From Victivallales bacterium (GTDB lineage Bacteria; Verrucomicrobiota; Lentisphaeria; Oligosphaerales; Lenti-02), in assembly GCA_018648945.1 (NCBI GenBank), contig JABGQJ010000109.1:1-15160 (forward strand): a DNA stretch of 15,160 nucleotides. The letters are read 5' to 3'. The notes below the pieces were generated by a model. It was not told the DNA's origin and searched no databases. It saw nothing but the letters and a program-made list of their open reading frames with translations. Positions 8,515-15,160 of this stretch are shown piece by piece. Position 1 is the first letter of the stretch. Every line of letters starts with the position of its first letter. A program made the translations under genes and the position numbers.

Positions 8515-10827
8515 CTACTTCTTGGCTTGGGGGATGGTGTAGGTCCAGATCTCTGCTTTGGAGGCGAAACACAGCGTGTTGCCGATGAGGGTCCCGCCAG
8601 CCGTGATGGGAGCCGGGGTGTCGGCCAGTTTGGTCGGAGCGAAGGTGCGTGGGTCGAGGCGCAGGATGGCCTTGGCGAAGAGGGCGTAGATCTGGCCGTC
8701 GGGACCGAGGTGGAGGGGATGGCGCGGAACTCCGCCGTGCCCGAACAGGCTGGAGTGATGCACGAACCCCGGGATTTTGGGGTCGAAGACAAAGAACCCG
8801 GCGGTGCCGCCAATCCCACAAACGCGCCCGCCCGGCAGGGCCAGGAGACCGATGACGTTGCGGTCCTTGTGGATGGGGACGCCGTGCCAGAGCAACTTGC
8901 GGGTCTTCCAGTCCAGGAGCATCAGTTCGGCTTGCGTCGCCGCTACGCGACCGCCGCCGGGAGCGGTGACCGACGTGCCCGCGACGATGTTGCCGTTGGG
9001 CAGGGCGGCGAGGCAGATGGGGCTGTGGCTGGGAAGCAGATCGCGTTCGGCGGTGAGCAGCTGGCCCTTGCGGTCGTCGATGCCAAAGATGCCGATGCCG
9101 CCCCCGCAGAGTCCATAGCCGGCAAAGCCAGCCATCAAAACGTGCTTGCGGTCGGGGTGGAGCAGGGCCGCGCGCGGTCGGCAGATGTCCTGCTTCCATT
9201 GCGCCAGGACGGCGGGGTTCTCCGGACGGCTGATCACAAGCTGACGAGGGGGTTCGCCAGCGGGCCGCAAAGCGGCGGTGACCAAGGAGCACCAGGGCTT
9301 CTGACCCGGCGTTTCCAGTGCCGCCATGCGCAGTGCATGGGCTCCCGCTTTGAGTTCGAACGGCCCGAAGCTCTGCTGTGGCCCGATGCCCTCGCCGCCG
9401 GTGGGATCGTAGGGCTTGCCCAGAGGCTGGCCGCCAAGGCTGAACTGCACACGGCAGTAGGTGGTGTAGTGGAAGGGCACGAACTCGACGAAGTAGCGCC
9501 CGTCCTTGGGTGCCTTGAGCATGACATCGCCCACCGCGCCGAAACGGTCGCCGCAGAGGAAGGCCAGGTCCTCACTCTTGAGATAGGAAAAGTGTCCGTC
9601 CTGCGCCTTGGCGCTCTTCACCAGCTCGGCGGCAGGAATGCCGGTGACCGTGCGTTCGCCGAGACCTGGATGCCAGGGCACCGCCGGGTCGTAGGCCCAA
9701 AGGCGGCCACCGGCATATTCCACCCCGTAGAGTTTGCTCCCATCGGTGGCCATGGAGCAGAAATTGCCACCGCCAATCTTGGGCACGGCACCCAAGTCGG
9801 CGATCTTCCCCGACTCGGGGTCGAGACGGGCCAAATGCATGGGATGGGCACTGGAGGCGTAGACCATTCCCCCGGGCCCGGTCCGGACACTGGTCAGCCC
9901 GGCGCCGCCGCAGTCGTAGGTCAGCTCGATTCGGCGCGGACCTCCCTTCTCCTGGATGACCAGGAACTTGTCGGGCAGGTTGAGGGTGCGGAGGGTGCGC
10001 CCGTCCGGGAAGGCCTTGAGAAAGCGCCCATAGTAGACGCTGCCCGTCGTGACTGCGGCCGGCTTCTTCTCCCGCTTCGCGTAGGGACGCGCTTCGCCGT
10101 TATGGAGCCGGTAGGTCTTGCCGTTGGCGGTGCCCAGGACACTGCCGTCCCCCGCCGGGCGGACCACGGCGGTGCCGTGCTTGCGCTCCGTCTCTGGCAG
10201 CAGCTTGCGCACCGTGCCAGTTGCCGGTTGGTAGCCGACCAAGTTGCAGCGTGCGGTGCCAATGCCTGCATATACCCAGCCCTGGTCATCAAGCGCCAGC
10301 GATTGCGGATACTGCTCTGCCGGGTCCAGCCGACCATGCTCCTTGGCCGTGCGAGTCTTGGGATCGTAGCTGACCAGCATGCAAGTCGGGTACATGGCTC
10401 CCCAGATGAGGCCCCCGTCCGCCTCCTCCGCAAAGCTCATGAAGTGCTGCGACTTGGGGCTGGGAATACCGTGCCAGGTCCAGGCCTGCGACTCGGGGTC
10501 GAACTCCAGCAACACTTTGCCGCGACCGGTGTAGAACTTGCCATTGGCGCTGAGCATGGACCCGAAGGCGCCGGTACCATGCCCGATCCCAGGCGGCGCC
10601 ATGATCAGCTGGGTCTCGCCACTGTCGATATCCACCACGACCATATAGGCGCGCGTCCCCGCATCGACCCCGTTGACGAGGACCAGCGACCGGCCCGCTT
10701 TCGTCCGGGTCACGACCGCTCCCCGTGCTTCGGCGACGTTCGTCGCGACCCCACAGTTGCGAAAGCCATCGGCGGCAGATAGGCCCAGCGTGACCAACAT
10801 GGCGAGATACCTCAGATTCCTGATCAT
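8515..10827 (-). CDS. Secreted beta-propeller protein with inserted carbohydrate-binding-like module
   Basis: A 770-residue protein of no family I can name. It begins with a signal peptide (MIRNLRYLAMLVTLGLSAADG). Residues ~45-400 carry repeats of the form F/YDP..G / G.VYA / GGLIWG (LLEFDPESQ, LVSYDPKTR, LVGYQPATG, LARLDPESG, LWAYDPAVP), as in PQQ-like or WD-like propeller blades. Residues ~409-521 differ: an SEDLAFLCGD start, then RYFVEFVPFHYTTYCRVQFSLGG, and FELKAGAHALRMAA, a jelly-roll pattern seen in modules appended to glycan-active enzymes. Propeller-like repeats resume at ~530-770 (LMLLDWKTRK, FFVFDPKIPG, ILRLDPRTFA). No PQQ-ligand or lyase residues can be assigned. It lies 27 bp after the SDR gene and 9 bp before the MFS gene. 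Binding, sensing or a lyase role are all open. No clear ribosome binding site precedes the start at 10827. Confidence 0.75.
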   Translation of the reverse strand: MIRNLRYLAMLVTLGLSAADGFRNCGVATNVAEARGAVVTRTKAGRSLVLVNGVDAGTRAYMVVVDIDSGETQLIMAPPGIGHGTGAFGSMLSANGKFYTGRGKVLLEFDPESQAWTWHGIPSPKSQHFMSFAEEADGGLIWGAMYPTCMLVSYDPKTRTAKEHGRLDPAEQYPQSLALDDQGWVYAGIGTARCNLVGYQPATGTVRKLLPETERKHGTAVVRPAGDGSVLGTANGKTYRLHNGEARPYAKREKKPAAVTTGSVYYGRFLKAFPDGRTLRTLNLPDKFLVIQEKGGPRRIELTYDCGGAGLTSVRTGPGGMVYASSAHPMHLARLDPESGKIADLGAVPKIGGGNFCSMATDGSKLYGVEYAGGRLWAYDPAVPWHPGLGERTVTGIPAAELVKSAKAQDGHFSYLKSEDLAFLCGDRFGAVGDVMLKAPKDGRYFVEFVPFHYTTYCRVQFSLGGQPLGKPYDPTGGEGIGPQQSFGPFELKAGAHALRMAALETPGQKPWCSLVTAALRPAGEPPRQLVISRPENPAVLAQWKQDICRPRAALLHPDRKHVLMAGFAGYGLCGGGIGIFGIDDRKGQLLTAERDLLPSHSPICLAALPNGNIVAGTSVTAPGGGRVAATQAELMLLDWKTRKLLWHGVPIHKDRNVIGLLALPGGRVCGIGGTAGFFVFDPKIPGFVHHSSLFGHGGVPRHPLHLGPDGQIYALFAKAILRLDPRTFAPTKLADTPAPITAGGTLIGNTLCFASKAEIWTYTIPQAKK

Positions 10828-10854
10828 TGGTGCGAGTGTCCTGTGGATGGTGGG

Positions 10855-11751
10855 TCAGTCGCCGAGACGGAAGCGTGGGGCGTAACCGAATGCGGCCTGG
10901 GCGCGGGCGATGGAAAGCAGGCCGGTTCGACCGGGCAGCGGCGTGGTGACGCTTGCCGCCAACCCGGGTCGGAAGCGTTGCAGCAATTCCATGGTGGGCT
11001 CGGGACAGCAGGTATCCGCTGCGGCGAGGGTGTAGACGCCGGAGCCGGGTAGGGTCGGGCATTCCAGGGCCAGGCGAATGCCCCGGACCACATCCAGCAC
11101 ATGCACCCATTGGTAGAGCAGATCGCTCCAGGCCTGAGTGGGCTTCACGTCTTGTCGGAACTCCTCGTAGCGCTTCGTCGACCACACGCCAGCAAAGCGG
11201 AAGGCCGCTGTCGTCAGACCATAGGCCCGGTGAAAGGCGATGCTGGTTTCTTCGTTGCAGCGCTTGCTGAGACTGTAGGGATCCTCGGGGACCGCCGGGA
11301 AGGTCTCGTCGATCGGTAGCGTTGTGTAGGGGGAGGGCTTGCCGCTGAGCCGCCAGAAAAAGGTGCCAAACGCGTTGATGCTGGAGGCGCAAAACACCCG
11401 TTCCGCCCCTGCCAACCGAGCCGCATCGTGGACGACATAGGTGCCGACCACGTTGGTCTGCATGGTCTCCTTGCCTTCCTTGGCATACCCGGTGGGGATG
11501 GCGGCGAGGTGGACGACCGCATCCATGCCTTCGCAAGCGGTCTCCATACCGGCCAGGTCGGTGATGTCCACCTGGACGAAGGGCCAGTCGGTTTCGAGCG
11601 GGGCCGCAGTGCGCCCGTCCTTGCCCGCAAACATGGTGGCGTTCTCGGGCAGACAAGCATCGGCCAGGCGCAGCGTATGCCCCGCCGCCGCCAACTCCTT
11701 CATCAAATGCCGCCCCACGAATCCGCAGGCACCGGTGATCAGAACGTTCAT
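10855..11751 (-). CDS. NAD(P)-dependent extended SDR (epimerase/uronate dehydrogenase-like)
   Basis: A 298-residue cytoplasmic extended short-chain dehydrogenase. The nucleotide-binding motif TGACGFVG is at residues 6-13, DIT at 62-64, and VVHLAAIPTG at 79-88. Ser123/Ser124 in CASSINAFG with Tyr159 and Lys163 in PYSLSKR form the catalytic triad. The family includes UDP-sugar 4-epimerases, dehydratases and uronate dehydrogenases. The LRLAD segment after the first strand, the HLAAIPTG loop and the modest length recall uronate-dehydrogenase-like members that oxidise hexuronates, and the catabolic-looking neighbours agree, but an NDP-sugar epimerase partnering the upstream glycosyltransferase is also plausible. 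GAGGA lies 7 bp before the start. It is first in the tightly spaced four-gene minus-strand run, with a 27-bp gap to the next gene. Confidence 0.85.
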   Translation of the reverse strand: MNVLITGACGFVGRHLMKELAAAGHTLRLADACLPENATMFAGKDGRTAAPLETDWPFVQVDITDLAGMETACEGMDAVVHLAAIPTGYAKEGKETMQTNVVGTYVVHDAARLAGAERVFCASSINAFGTFFWRLSGKPSPYTTLPIDETFPAVPEDPYSLSKRCNEETSIAFHRAYGLTTAAFRFAGVWSTKRYEEFRQDVKPTQAWSDLLYQWVHVLDVVRGIRLALECPTLPGSGVYTLAAADTCCPEPTMELLQRFRPGLAASVTTPLPGRTGLLSIARAQAAFGYAPRFRLGD

Positions 11752-11852
11752 CGCGTCTTCCTCGTCGAGCTTTCCTGCACAGTCATCAATTCGAGGGCTT
11801 GCACTCTCCTAACCTGTCACGCCCCGCGCAGGAATCCACACGGCGCGCCCGC

Positions 11853-12899
11853 TCATGCGCCCATGACGAAATGGTCCCCCTCGCGGTAACCGCGAGCGCA
11901 GAGCCGTTGCCGGATGTCGTCGCGCGCACCCCAGCTGCTGACGTAGGAGACCACAAAGGCGAGGTCGGGACCAGGCAACTGATTTTCGGCGAGGACCGGC
12001 CGGGAATGGATCACCTGGCCAATCTTGCGTGGATCGATATCCACGTAGTGGGTGATCCGAACGCCATGCCCGACCAGGAACTCCGCCCGTTTGCGTGTTT
12101 CCCGCCCTGCCCCCCAAATCACGATGTCGGGATGCCTGGGGTTGTGTCGTGCCAGCCATCGAGCCAGGTACTCGCCCTTGGTCTCGTAGAAAGCACGGAA
12201 CGAGTAGCGAGGGTCGGTCCGGGACAGGCGATCGGGGGGGTCGTTCCAGACGACGAGGGTCTCGGGGATCTTGGCCATGGCGACGCCGGCATCCAGCCAG
12301 CGCAGCCAGAGTTCGTAGTCCTCGGGAAACGGTCCGTCCCGGTAGCCGCCGAACTGCGCCACCAATTCCCGGCGAAACATGACCGAGGGGTGGGCAAACG
12401 GACTCTCGACGAAGCGGTTGAGCCGGATATCCGCCGGGCTCAGCAGCCCATTGGTCCAGTCCACGTGCTTGGCGTAGCCCGCATGGGCTTCGCGGTCGCC
12501 GCCGAACGCCACACGGCAACCGACCAGGCCGACTTCCGGATGGGCATGGAGGAAGCCAATCTGCCGGGAGAGGCGTTCCGGGAGGCAGGTGTCATCGGCA
12601 TCCAGCCGGGCGACTAGTGGGGCCGATGCGGCGGCGAGGGCCGTCTCCAACGCCGCCACAATGCCGCGGTTGGCGGCATGGCGCAGAGTCTTGATCCGGT
12701 CATCCTGGCGGGCGAGGTCGGTCAACACTTGCCAGGTGTCGTCGGCCGAACCATCATCCACTACCAGCAGCTCCCAGTCCTGCTCGGTCTGTTGCTGCAC
12801 CGAACGGATGGCAGCGGGCAAGGTCGCGGCGGCGTTGTAGGCGGGGAGGGCCACGGCGACGCGTGGGGCGGCTGGTTGGTTCGTGCTCGTACAGCTCAT
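11853..12899 (-). CDS. Family 2 glycosyltransferase with C-terminal Rossmann-like domain
   Basis: A 348-residue protein. The N-terminal ~230 residues are a GT-A glycosyltransferase: VAVALPAYNAAATLPAAIRSVQQQ start, VVDDGS with Asp48-Asp49 for nucleotide binding, the metal-binding DxD as Asp100-Ala-Asp102, HPSVMFRRE, and Glu193-Asp194 in FPEDYELWLRW as the likely catalytic-base region. Residues ~258-348 form a second domain starting with VIWGAGRETRKRAEFL and followed by ITHYVDIDPRKIG, a dinucleotide-binding-like beta-alpha-beta fold resembling those on some sugar acyltransferases and methyltransferases. No membrane segment is present, so it is probably cytosolic or peripheral. Sugar donor and acceptor are unknown. 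It lies 101 bp upstream of the SDR gene in the same direction and is divergent from the FHA gene. No good ribosome binding site is seen before 12899. Confidence 0.88.
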   Translation of the reverse strand: MSCTSTNQPAAPRVAVALPAYNAAATLPAAIRSVQQQTEQDWELLVVDDGSADDTWQVLTDLARQDDRIKTLRHAANRGIVAALETALAAASAPLVARLDADDTCLPERLSRQIGFLHAHPEVGLVGCRVAFGGDREAHAGYAKHVDWTNGLLSPADIRLNRFVESPFAHPSVMFRRELVAQFGGYRDGPFPEDYELWLRWLDAGVAMAKIPETLVVWNDPPDRLSRTDPRYSFRAFYETKGEYLARWLARHNPRHPDIVIWGAGRETRKRAEFLVGHGVRITHYVDIDPRKIGQVIHSRPVLAENQLPGPDLAFVVSYVSSWGARDDIRQRLCARGYREGDHFVMGA

Positions 12900-12989
12900 G
12901 GGGGCTCTGTGGGACGCGGGGCGCGGGTTTCAGATTTGCAATGGGAGACTACTGTATCCCCGTCCGGGAGCGAATCACCTTGGTCCCGT

Positions 12990-13018
12990 GGTTGCCAACG
13001 AACGCAATCTGGCAAACC
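12990..13018. promoter_or_regulatory. Inverted repeat, possible operator
   Basis: GGTTGCCA (12990-12997) and TGGCAAACC (13010-13018) are inverted repeats, the core TTGCCA/TGGCAA being perfect with 12 bases between them and one base skipped in the outer part. It lies 15 bp upstream of a TTGACA box and between two divergent genes, a typical place for a regulator site. No regulator gene is in the window, so its role is inferred. Confidence 0.3.
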
Positions 13019-13033
13019 GGGCAGCACAACCCG

Positions 13034-13062
13034 TTGACATCGACCCGAATCCCCCGCACATT
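13034..13062 (+). promoter_or_regulatory. Candidate sigma-70-type promoter for the FHA gene
   Basis: A perfect TTGACA (-35) at 13034-13039 is followed, with 17-bp spacing, by CACATT at 13057-13062, which matches TATAAT at only three of six positions including the key second A and last T. The box is distinctive in this GC-rich DNA and points toward the FHA gene, giving a leader of about 45 bases. The weak -10 keeps confidence low. Confidence 0.4.
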
Positions 13063-13081
13063 ACTCTTGTATCGTCCTACT

Positions 13082-13091
13082 CCCCCCCCCC
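13082..13091 (+). repeat. Homopolymer tract of ten C
   Basis: Ten consecutive C bases lie between the candidate promoter and the ribosome binding site of the FHA gene, ending 13 bp before GAGGTG. Tracts of this length are prone to slipped-strand length change; here a change would alter the leader, not the reading frame. Confidence 0.9.
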
Positions 13092-13114
13092 TGAGCTTGA
13101 TAGTGAGGTGCGCC

Positions 13115-13528
13115 ATGGCCTATCTGGAATACCTGTTCGAGGGAAGACACCACCGCGCCGACCTAGAGACTGCGGCGGTCACGATTGGTCGGTCGGTCGA
13201 TTGCACGTTGCAGTTCGAGGAAGACCCTGAGATGAGCCGCGTGCACTGCACGATTGTGCGGGGCGAGGATGGTGGGCACTCCCTCCGGGACGAGAATGCC
13301 AGCAACGGCACCTTCGTCAACGCGATCCGGGTCGCCGACGCCGTAGTGCCATTGAAGGCTGGAGACGTGGTCCGCGCCGGGCACACTCGGTTCACCTACC
13401 GCCTGGAAGTGGCGGTGGCCGGGCGCACGGCGATAGCCCTCAACGAGGTCGAGGGCCGGATGAACGAGGGTGCCGGCTTCCACACGATCTTCAACGAGAT
13501 CGTGAAGCCCGTCAAGAAGAAGAAGTAG
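13115..13528 (+). CDS. Small FHA-domain protein
   Basis: A 137-residue protein, mostly one forkhead-associated domain. The phosphothreonine-binding signature is complete: Gly25-Arg26 in VTIGRSVDC, Ser41-Arg42-x-His44 in EMSRVHCTI, and Asn64-Gly65 in ASNGTFVN. After the domain (about residue 100) there is a short tail that ends in a basic VKPVKKKK. The start at 13115 is chosen because GAGGTG lies 4 bp before it and the FHA fold begins directly after; the frame is open further upstream without family similarity. There is no signal peptide or membrane segment, so it is cytoplasmic. FHA domains bind phosphothreonine peptides made by Hanks-type Ser/Thr kinases; no kinase is in the window, so its partner is unknown. 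It is 88 bp upstream of the cyclophilin gene and may share its transcript. Confidence 0.9.
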   Translation: MAYLEYLFEGRHHRADLETAAVTIGRSVDCTLQFEEDPEMSRVHCTIVRGEDGGHSLRDENASNGTFVNAIRVADAVVPLKAGDVVRAGHTRFTYRLEVAVAGRTAIALNEVEGRMNEGAGFHTIFNEIVKPVKKKK

Positions 13529-13553
13529 CCCATTCCCGCCCGGAACCAAACCC

Positions 13554-13578
13554 CACACGGTGGTGACCACCCCCTGTG
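13554..13578 (+). terminator. Hairpin between FHA and cyclophilin genes
   Basis: GGTGG-TGA-CCACC (13559-13571) makes a 5-bp stem with a 3-base loop, extended by CACA (13554-13557) pairing with TGTG (13575-13578) around a small bulge. It follows the FHA stop by about 25 bp. No T-run follows, so it may be a weak terminator, an mRNA-stabilising hairpin or nothing functional. Confidence 0.3.
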
Positions 13579-13616
13579 CCGGGTTCACTCAGTCTTAACG
13601 CAGAAAAGGAACGGAT

Positions 13617-14411
13617 ATGAACACACGCCCCCTCGCCTTGGCCATCGCCTGCCTCCTCATCGCCGGATTCGCCCGGAGCGAAGACGTCCTCACCCTACAG
13701 GACGGCACGACCCACAAGGGCAAGGTGATCCATCGTGGGGATACCTACACCGTGGTCTCCGGCAAGAAGCTCTTTCAGTTCTACTACCGGGACGTGAAGG
13801 ACCTGAACGGCAAAGCGGTGGCCACCAATGATCCCGTCACCCTGATCAAGACCGACGTGGGCGACATCAAAGTCGTGCTATACGAGGAAGAGGCCCCCAA
13901 CACGGTCGCCAACATCATCACCCTCGCGGAGAAGGGCTACTTCAAAGGCATGGCCTTCCACCGGATCGTCCAGGGCTTCATGGCTCAGGGCGGCTGCCCC
14001 AACTCCAAGGAGGGAGCCAAGGGGGCGCCCGGCACCGGTGGCCCAGGCTACAAGATTGGCGATGAGATCTGCCCCCAATTGCAGCACACCGGCCGCGGCA
14101 TTCTCTCCATGGCCAATTCGGGCAAGGACACCAATGGCAGCCAGTTCTTCCTCTGCCTCGGACCGACACCCCATCTGGATGGCAAACACACCGTCTTTGG
14201 ACGCGTGATCGAGGGCGACGACGTCCTGGACAAGCTTGAGGCGGCGGCCAGCAAGACGAGCGAGACGCCCACCAAGATGATCCGGTTCGACATCCAGATC
14301 CTCTCCAAGCGGGATACGCCCTACAAGGTCACGAAGGTGGGCCGGATGCCCCGGCCCCGGCCCCGGATCATGCCCGCCAAGAGGAACGTCCCCACAAAGC
14401 CGAAGAAGTAG
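13617..14411 (+). CDS. Secreted cyclophilin-type peptidyl-prolyl cis-trans isomerase
   Basis: A 264-residue protein. Residues 1-21 are a Sec signal peptide (MNTRPLALAIACLLIAGFARS), so it acts outside the cytoplasmic membrane as a folding catalyst. Residues ~22-68 form a small beta-rich segment (LTLQDGTTHKGKVIHRGDTYTVVSG) like the DG..KGKV domains found ahead of other domains in planctomycete-type proteins. The cyclophilin domain spans ~74-231 with the active-site set Phe114-His-Arg116, Phe121-Met122-x-Gln124, SMAN at 164-167, Gln176-Phe-Phe178 and LDGKHTVFG at 187-195. The position of human CypA Trp121 is His186, as in many cyclosporin-insensitive bacterial enzymes. The tail (~242-264) is rich in Pro, Arg and Lys. 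AAGGA lies 6 bp before the start. It sits between the FHA gene and a PQQ-like propeller gene. Confidence 0.93.
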   Translation: MNTRPLALAIACLLIAGFARSEDVLTLQDGTTHKGKVIHRGDTYTVVSGKKLFQFYYRDVKDLNGKAVATNDPVTLIKTDVGDIKVVLYEEEAPNTVANIITLAEKGYFKGMAFHRIVQGFMAQGGCPNSKEGAKGAPGTGGPGYKIGDEICPQLQHTGRGILSMANSGKDTNGSQFFLCLGPTPHLDGKHTVFGRVIEGDDVLDKLEAAASKTSETPTKMIRFDIQILSKRDTPYKVTKVGRMPRPRPRIMPAKRNVPTKPKK

Positions 14412-14451
14412 GTAGCCAAGGGGGATTCATCGGTCTCTCGCGGAGCCTGTC

Positions 14452-15160
14452 ATGCGCGTGCCGTCCTGCTTCCTTCTAGCCCTGTCGCTCCTGCCCACAG
14501 TCTCGGTTGCCGCGCGCCATCTGGGCAATGTGCGCCGCACCGGCTACACACCGGCTCCCTTGCTGCCGCCGTATCACCTTGCCTGGGAATACCGAGCCCT
14601 GCAGAAGCCGCGCCCGGCGTGGCGCGAACCGGGCTGGGAGCCACAGCGCATCGATTTCGACTACGCCCTGCCCGTTGCCACGGGTTCGGGCCTAGCCTGC
14701 GTGGTCTCCTCGGCAGACCACGCGCTGCGCGCCTTCGACGCCAGGACTGGCGAACCGCGCTGGACGTTTTTCGCAGCCGGGCCGATTCGGTTGGCCCCGG
14801 AGATCGTCGGGACTCGCGTGTATCTCGGGGCTGACGATGGCTTCGTCTACTGCTTGGACGCCGCAACGGGGGCCGAGCTCTGGCGTTTCCGGCCGGGCAC
14901 GCCGGACGAGCGGCTGCTGGGCAACGGGCAGGTCATCTCCCGCTGGCCCGCCCGGTCCGGGGTCCTGGTAGAAGACGGCAAGGTCTATACCACCTTCGGC
15001 ATGCTGTCCCCCGAAGGCATCTACGTCTGTTGCCTGGATGCACGCGACGGATCGCCAATCTGGATCAACGACACCTCCGGCACCCGCTACACCACCCGCC
15101 CCCATGTGACCGGCATGGGCGGGGTCTCGCCGCAGGGATACCTCGTGCTGAACAACGACG
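14452..15160 (+). CDS. PQQ-binding-like beta-propeller repeat protein, N-terminal part (3' end outside window)
   Basis: The frame is open from the ATG at 14452 to the right edge without a stop, giving 236 residues of a longer protein. GGAG lies 6 bp before the start. Residues 1-21 form a signal peptide (MRVPSCFLLALSLLPTVSVA), so it is exported. Two PQQ-like blades are visible: ALRAFDARTGEPRWTFFAAGPIRLAPEI and FVYCLDAATGAELWRFRPG, each with the Trp-docking A.DA.TG...W pattern, then a variant blade YVCCLDARDGSPIWIN. The segment PDERLLGNGQVISRWPARSGVLVEDGKVYTTFGM is typical of large PQQ-binding-like proteins in planctomycete and lentisphaeral genomes. These resemble quinoprotein dehydrogenases in fold, but most lack proof of PQQ binding; the C-terminal part that would show a cytochrome or other domain is missing. 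It starts 40 bp after the cyclophilin gene and is probably co-transcribed. Confidence 0.88.
   Translation, partial: MRVPSCFLLALSLLPTVSVAARHLGNVRRTGYTPAPLLPPYHLAWEYRALQKPRPAWREPGWEPQRIDFDYALPVATGSGLACVVSSADHALRAFDARTGEPRWTFFAAGPIRLAPEIVGTRVYLGADDGFVYCLDAATGAELWRFRPGTPDERLLGNGQVISRWPARSGVLVEDGKVYTTFGMLSPEGIYVCCLDARDGSPIWINDTSGTRYTTRPHVTGMGGVSPQGYLVLNND

Larger units (their letters stand above)
12900..13114. other. Divergent intergenic region between glycosyltransferase and FHA genes
   Basis: This 215-bp stretch has no credible coding capacity; open frames through it are extensions of the neighbouring genes. It holds the likely promoters of both directions, an inverted repeat, a TTGACA box and a run of ten C, listed separately. 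No tRNA-like cloverleaf was recognised. I could not identify a convincing promoter for the leftward genes. Confidence 0.6.

Noticed and set aside
8119..10782. An 887-codon open frame on the plus strand
   Set aside because: It lies antisense to the propeller and MFS genes, whose products have signal peptide, propeller repeats and MFS motifs. The antisense product is low in complexity, rich in Gly/Ala/Gln/His and has no recognisable domain; long shadow frames are expected at this GC content.
11772..11834. Inverted repeat TTCCTGC / GCAGGAA in the gap between glycosyltransferase and SDR genes
   Set aside because: Seven bases with a loop of about 49 bases is close to what chance gives in a 100-bp gap, and there is no T-run or promoter-like element attached to it.
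11799..12617. A 272-codon open frame on the plus strand
   Set aside because: It is antisense to the glycosyltransferase gene, which has full GT2 motifs. No ribosome binding site or domain supports it.
12900..13114. Possible tRNA or small RNA in the 215-bp gap
   Set aside because: No T-loop consensus or cloverleaf pairing was found; the visible inverted repeat is too short to suggest a structured RNA gene.

Overview
The window is high-GC bacterial DNA with good Shine-Dalgarno sites, short intergenic gaps and several signal peptides. The gene content fits the Planctomycetota / Lentisphaerota / Kiritimatiellota / Armatimonadota type of polysaccharide degrader: a secreted right-handed beta-helix protein with a CBM9-like tail, an F5/8-DUF4091 (GH123-like) protein, a PQQ-binding-like beta-propeller, an FHA protein and a secreted cyclophilin. 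This placement rests on gene repertoire only; there is no rRNA or other phylogenetic marker here, so the phylum is uncertain.

Layout. (1) Positions 1-4655, plus strand: a tight three-gene cluster. It starts inside a Sip1/raffinose-synthase-like GH36 protein (C-terminal part only), continues after 13 bp with a class I/II PLP aminotransferase, and after 16 bp with a secreted beta-helix/CBM9-like protein. (2) Positions 4656-4728: a short convergent gap with an 8-bp inverted repeat that may be a terminator. (3) Positions 12899 down to 4729, minus strand: five genes in transcription order, a family 2 glycosyltransferase with an extra C-terminal Rossmann-like domain, an extended SDR (epimerase/uronate-dehydrogenase-like), a secreted beta-propeller protein interrupted by a carbohydrate-binding-like module, an MFS transporter, and a secreted F5/8-DUF4091 protein. 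The last four are 9-27 bp apart and look like one operon; the glycosyltransferase is 101 bp upstream of them. (4) Positions 12900-13114: a 215-bp divergent intergenic region with a perfect TTGACA box, an inverted repeat and a run of ten C. (5) Positions 13115-15160, plus strand: a small FHA protein, a secreted cyclophilin-type PPIase, and the start of a PQQ-binding-like propeller protein that runs off the right edge.

Taken together, regions 1 and 3 read as a carbohydrate acquisition locus: secreted glycan-binding or glycan-cleaving proteins (beta-helix, DUF4091, propeller), one permease, and enzymes acting on the released sugars (GH36-like, SDR, aminotransferase). There is no SusC/SusD pair, ABC transporter or transcription factor in the window. 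The substrate cannot be named from sequence alone. I saw no tRNA, rRNA, CRISPR array, insertion sequence, integrase or phage gene. No single feature is clearly a new system; the most unusual points are domain combinations (propeller with inserted module, GT2 with Rossmann tail) and the C10 tract ahead of the FHA gene.
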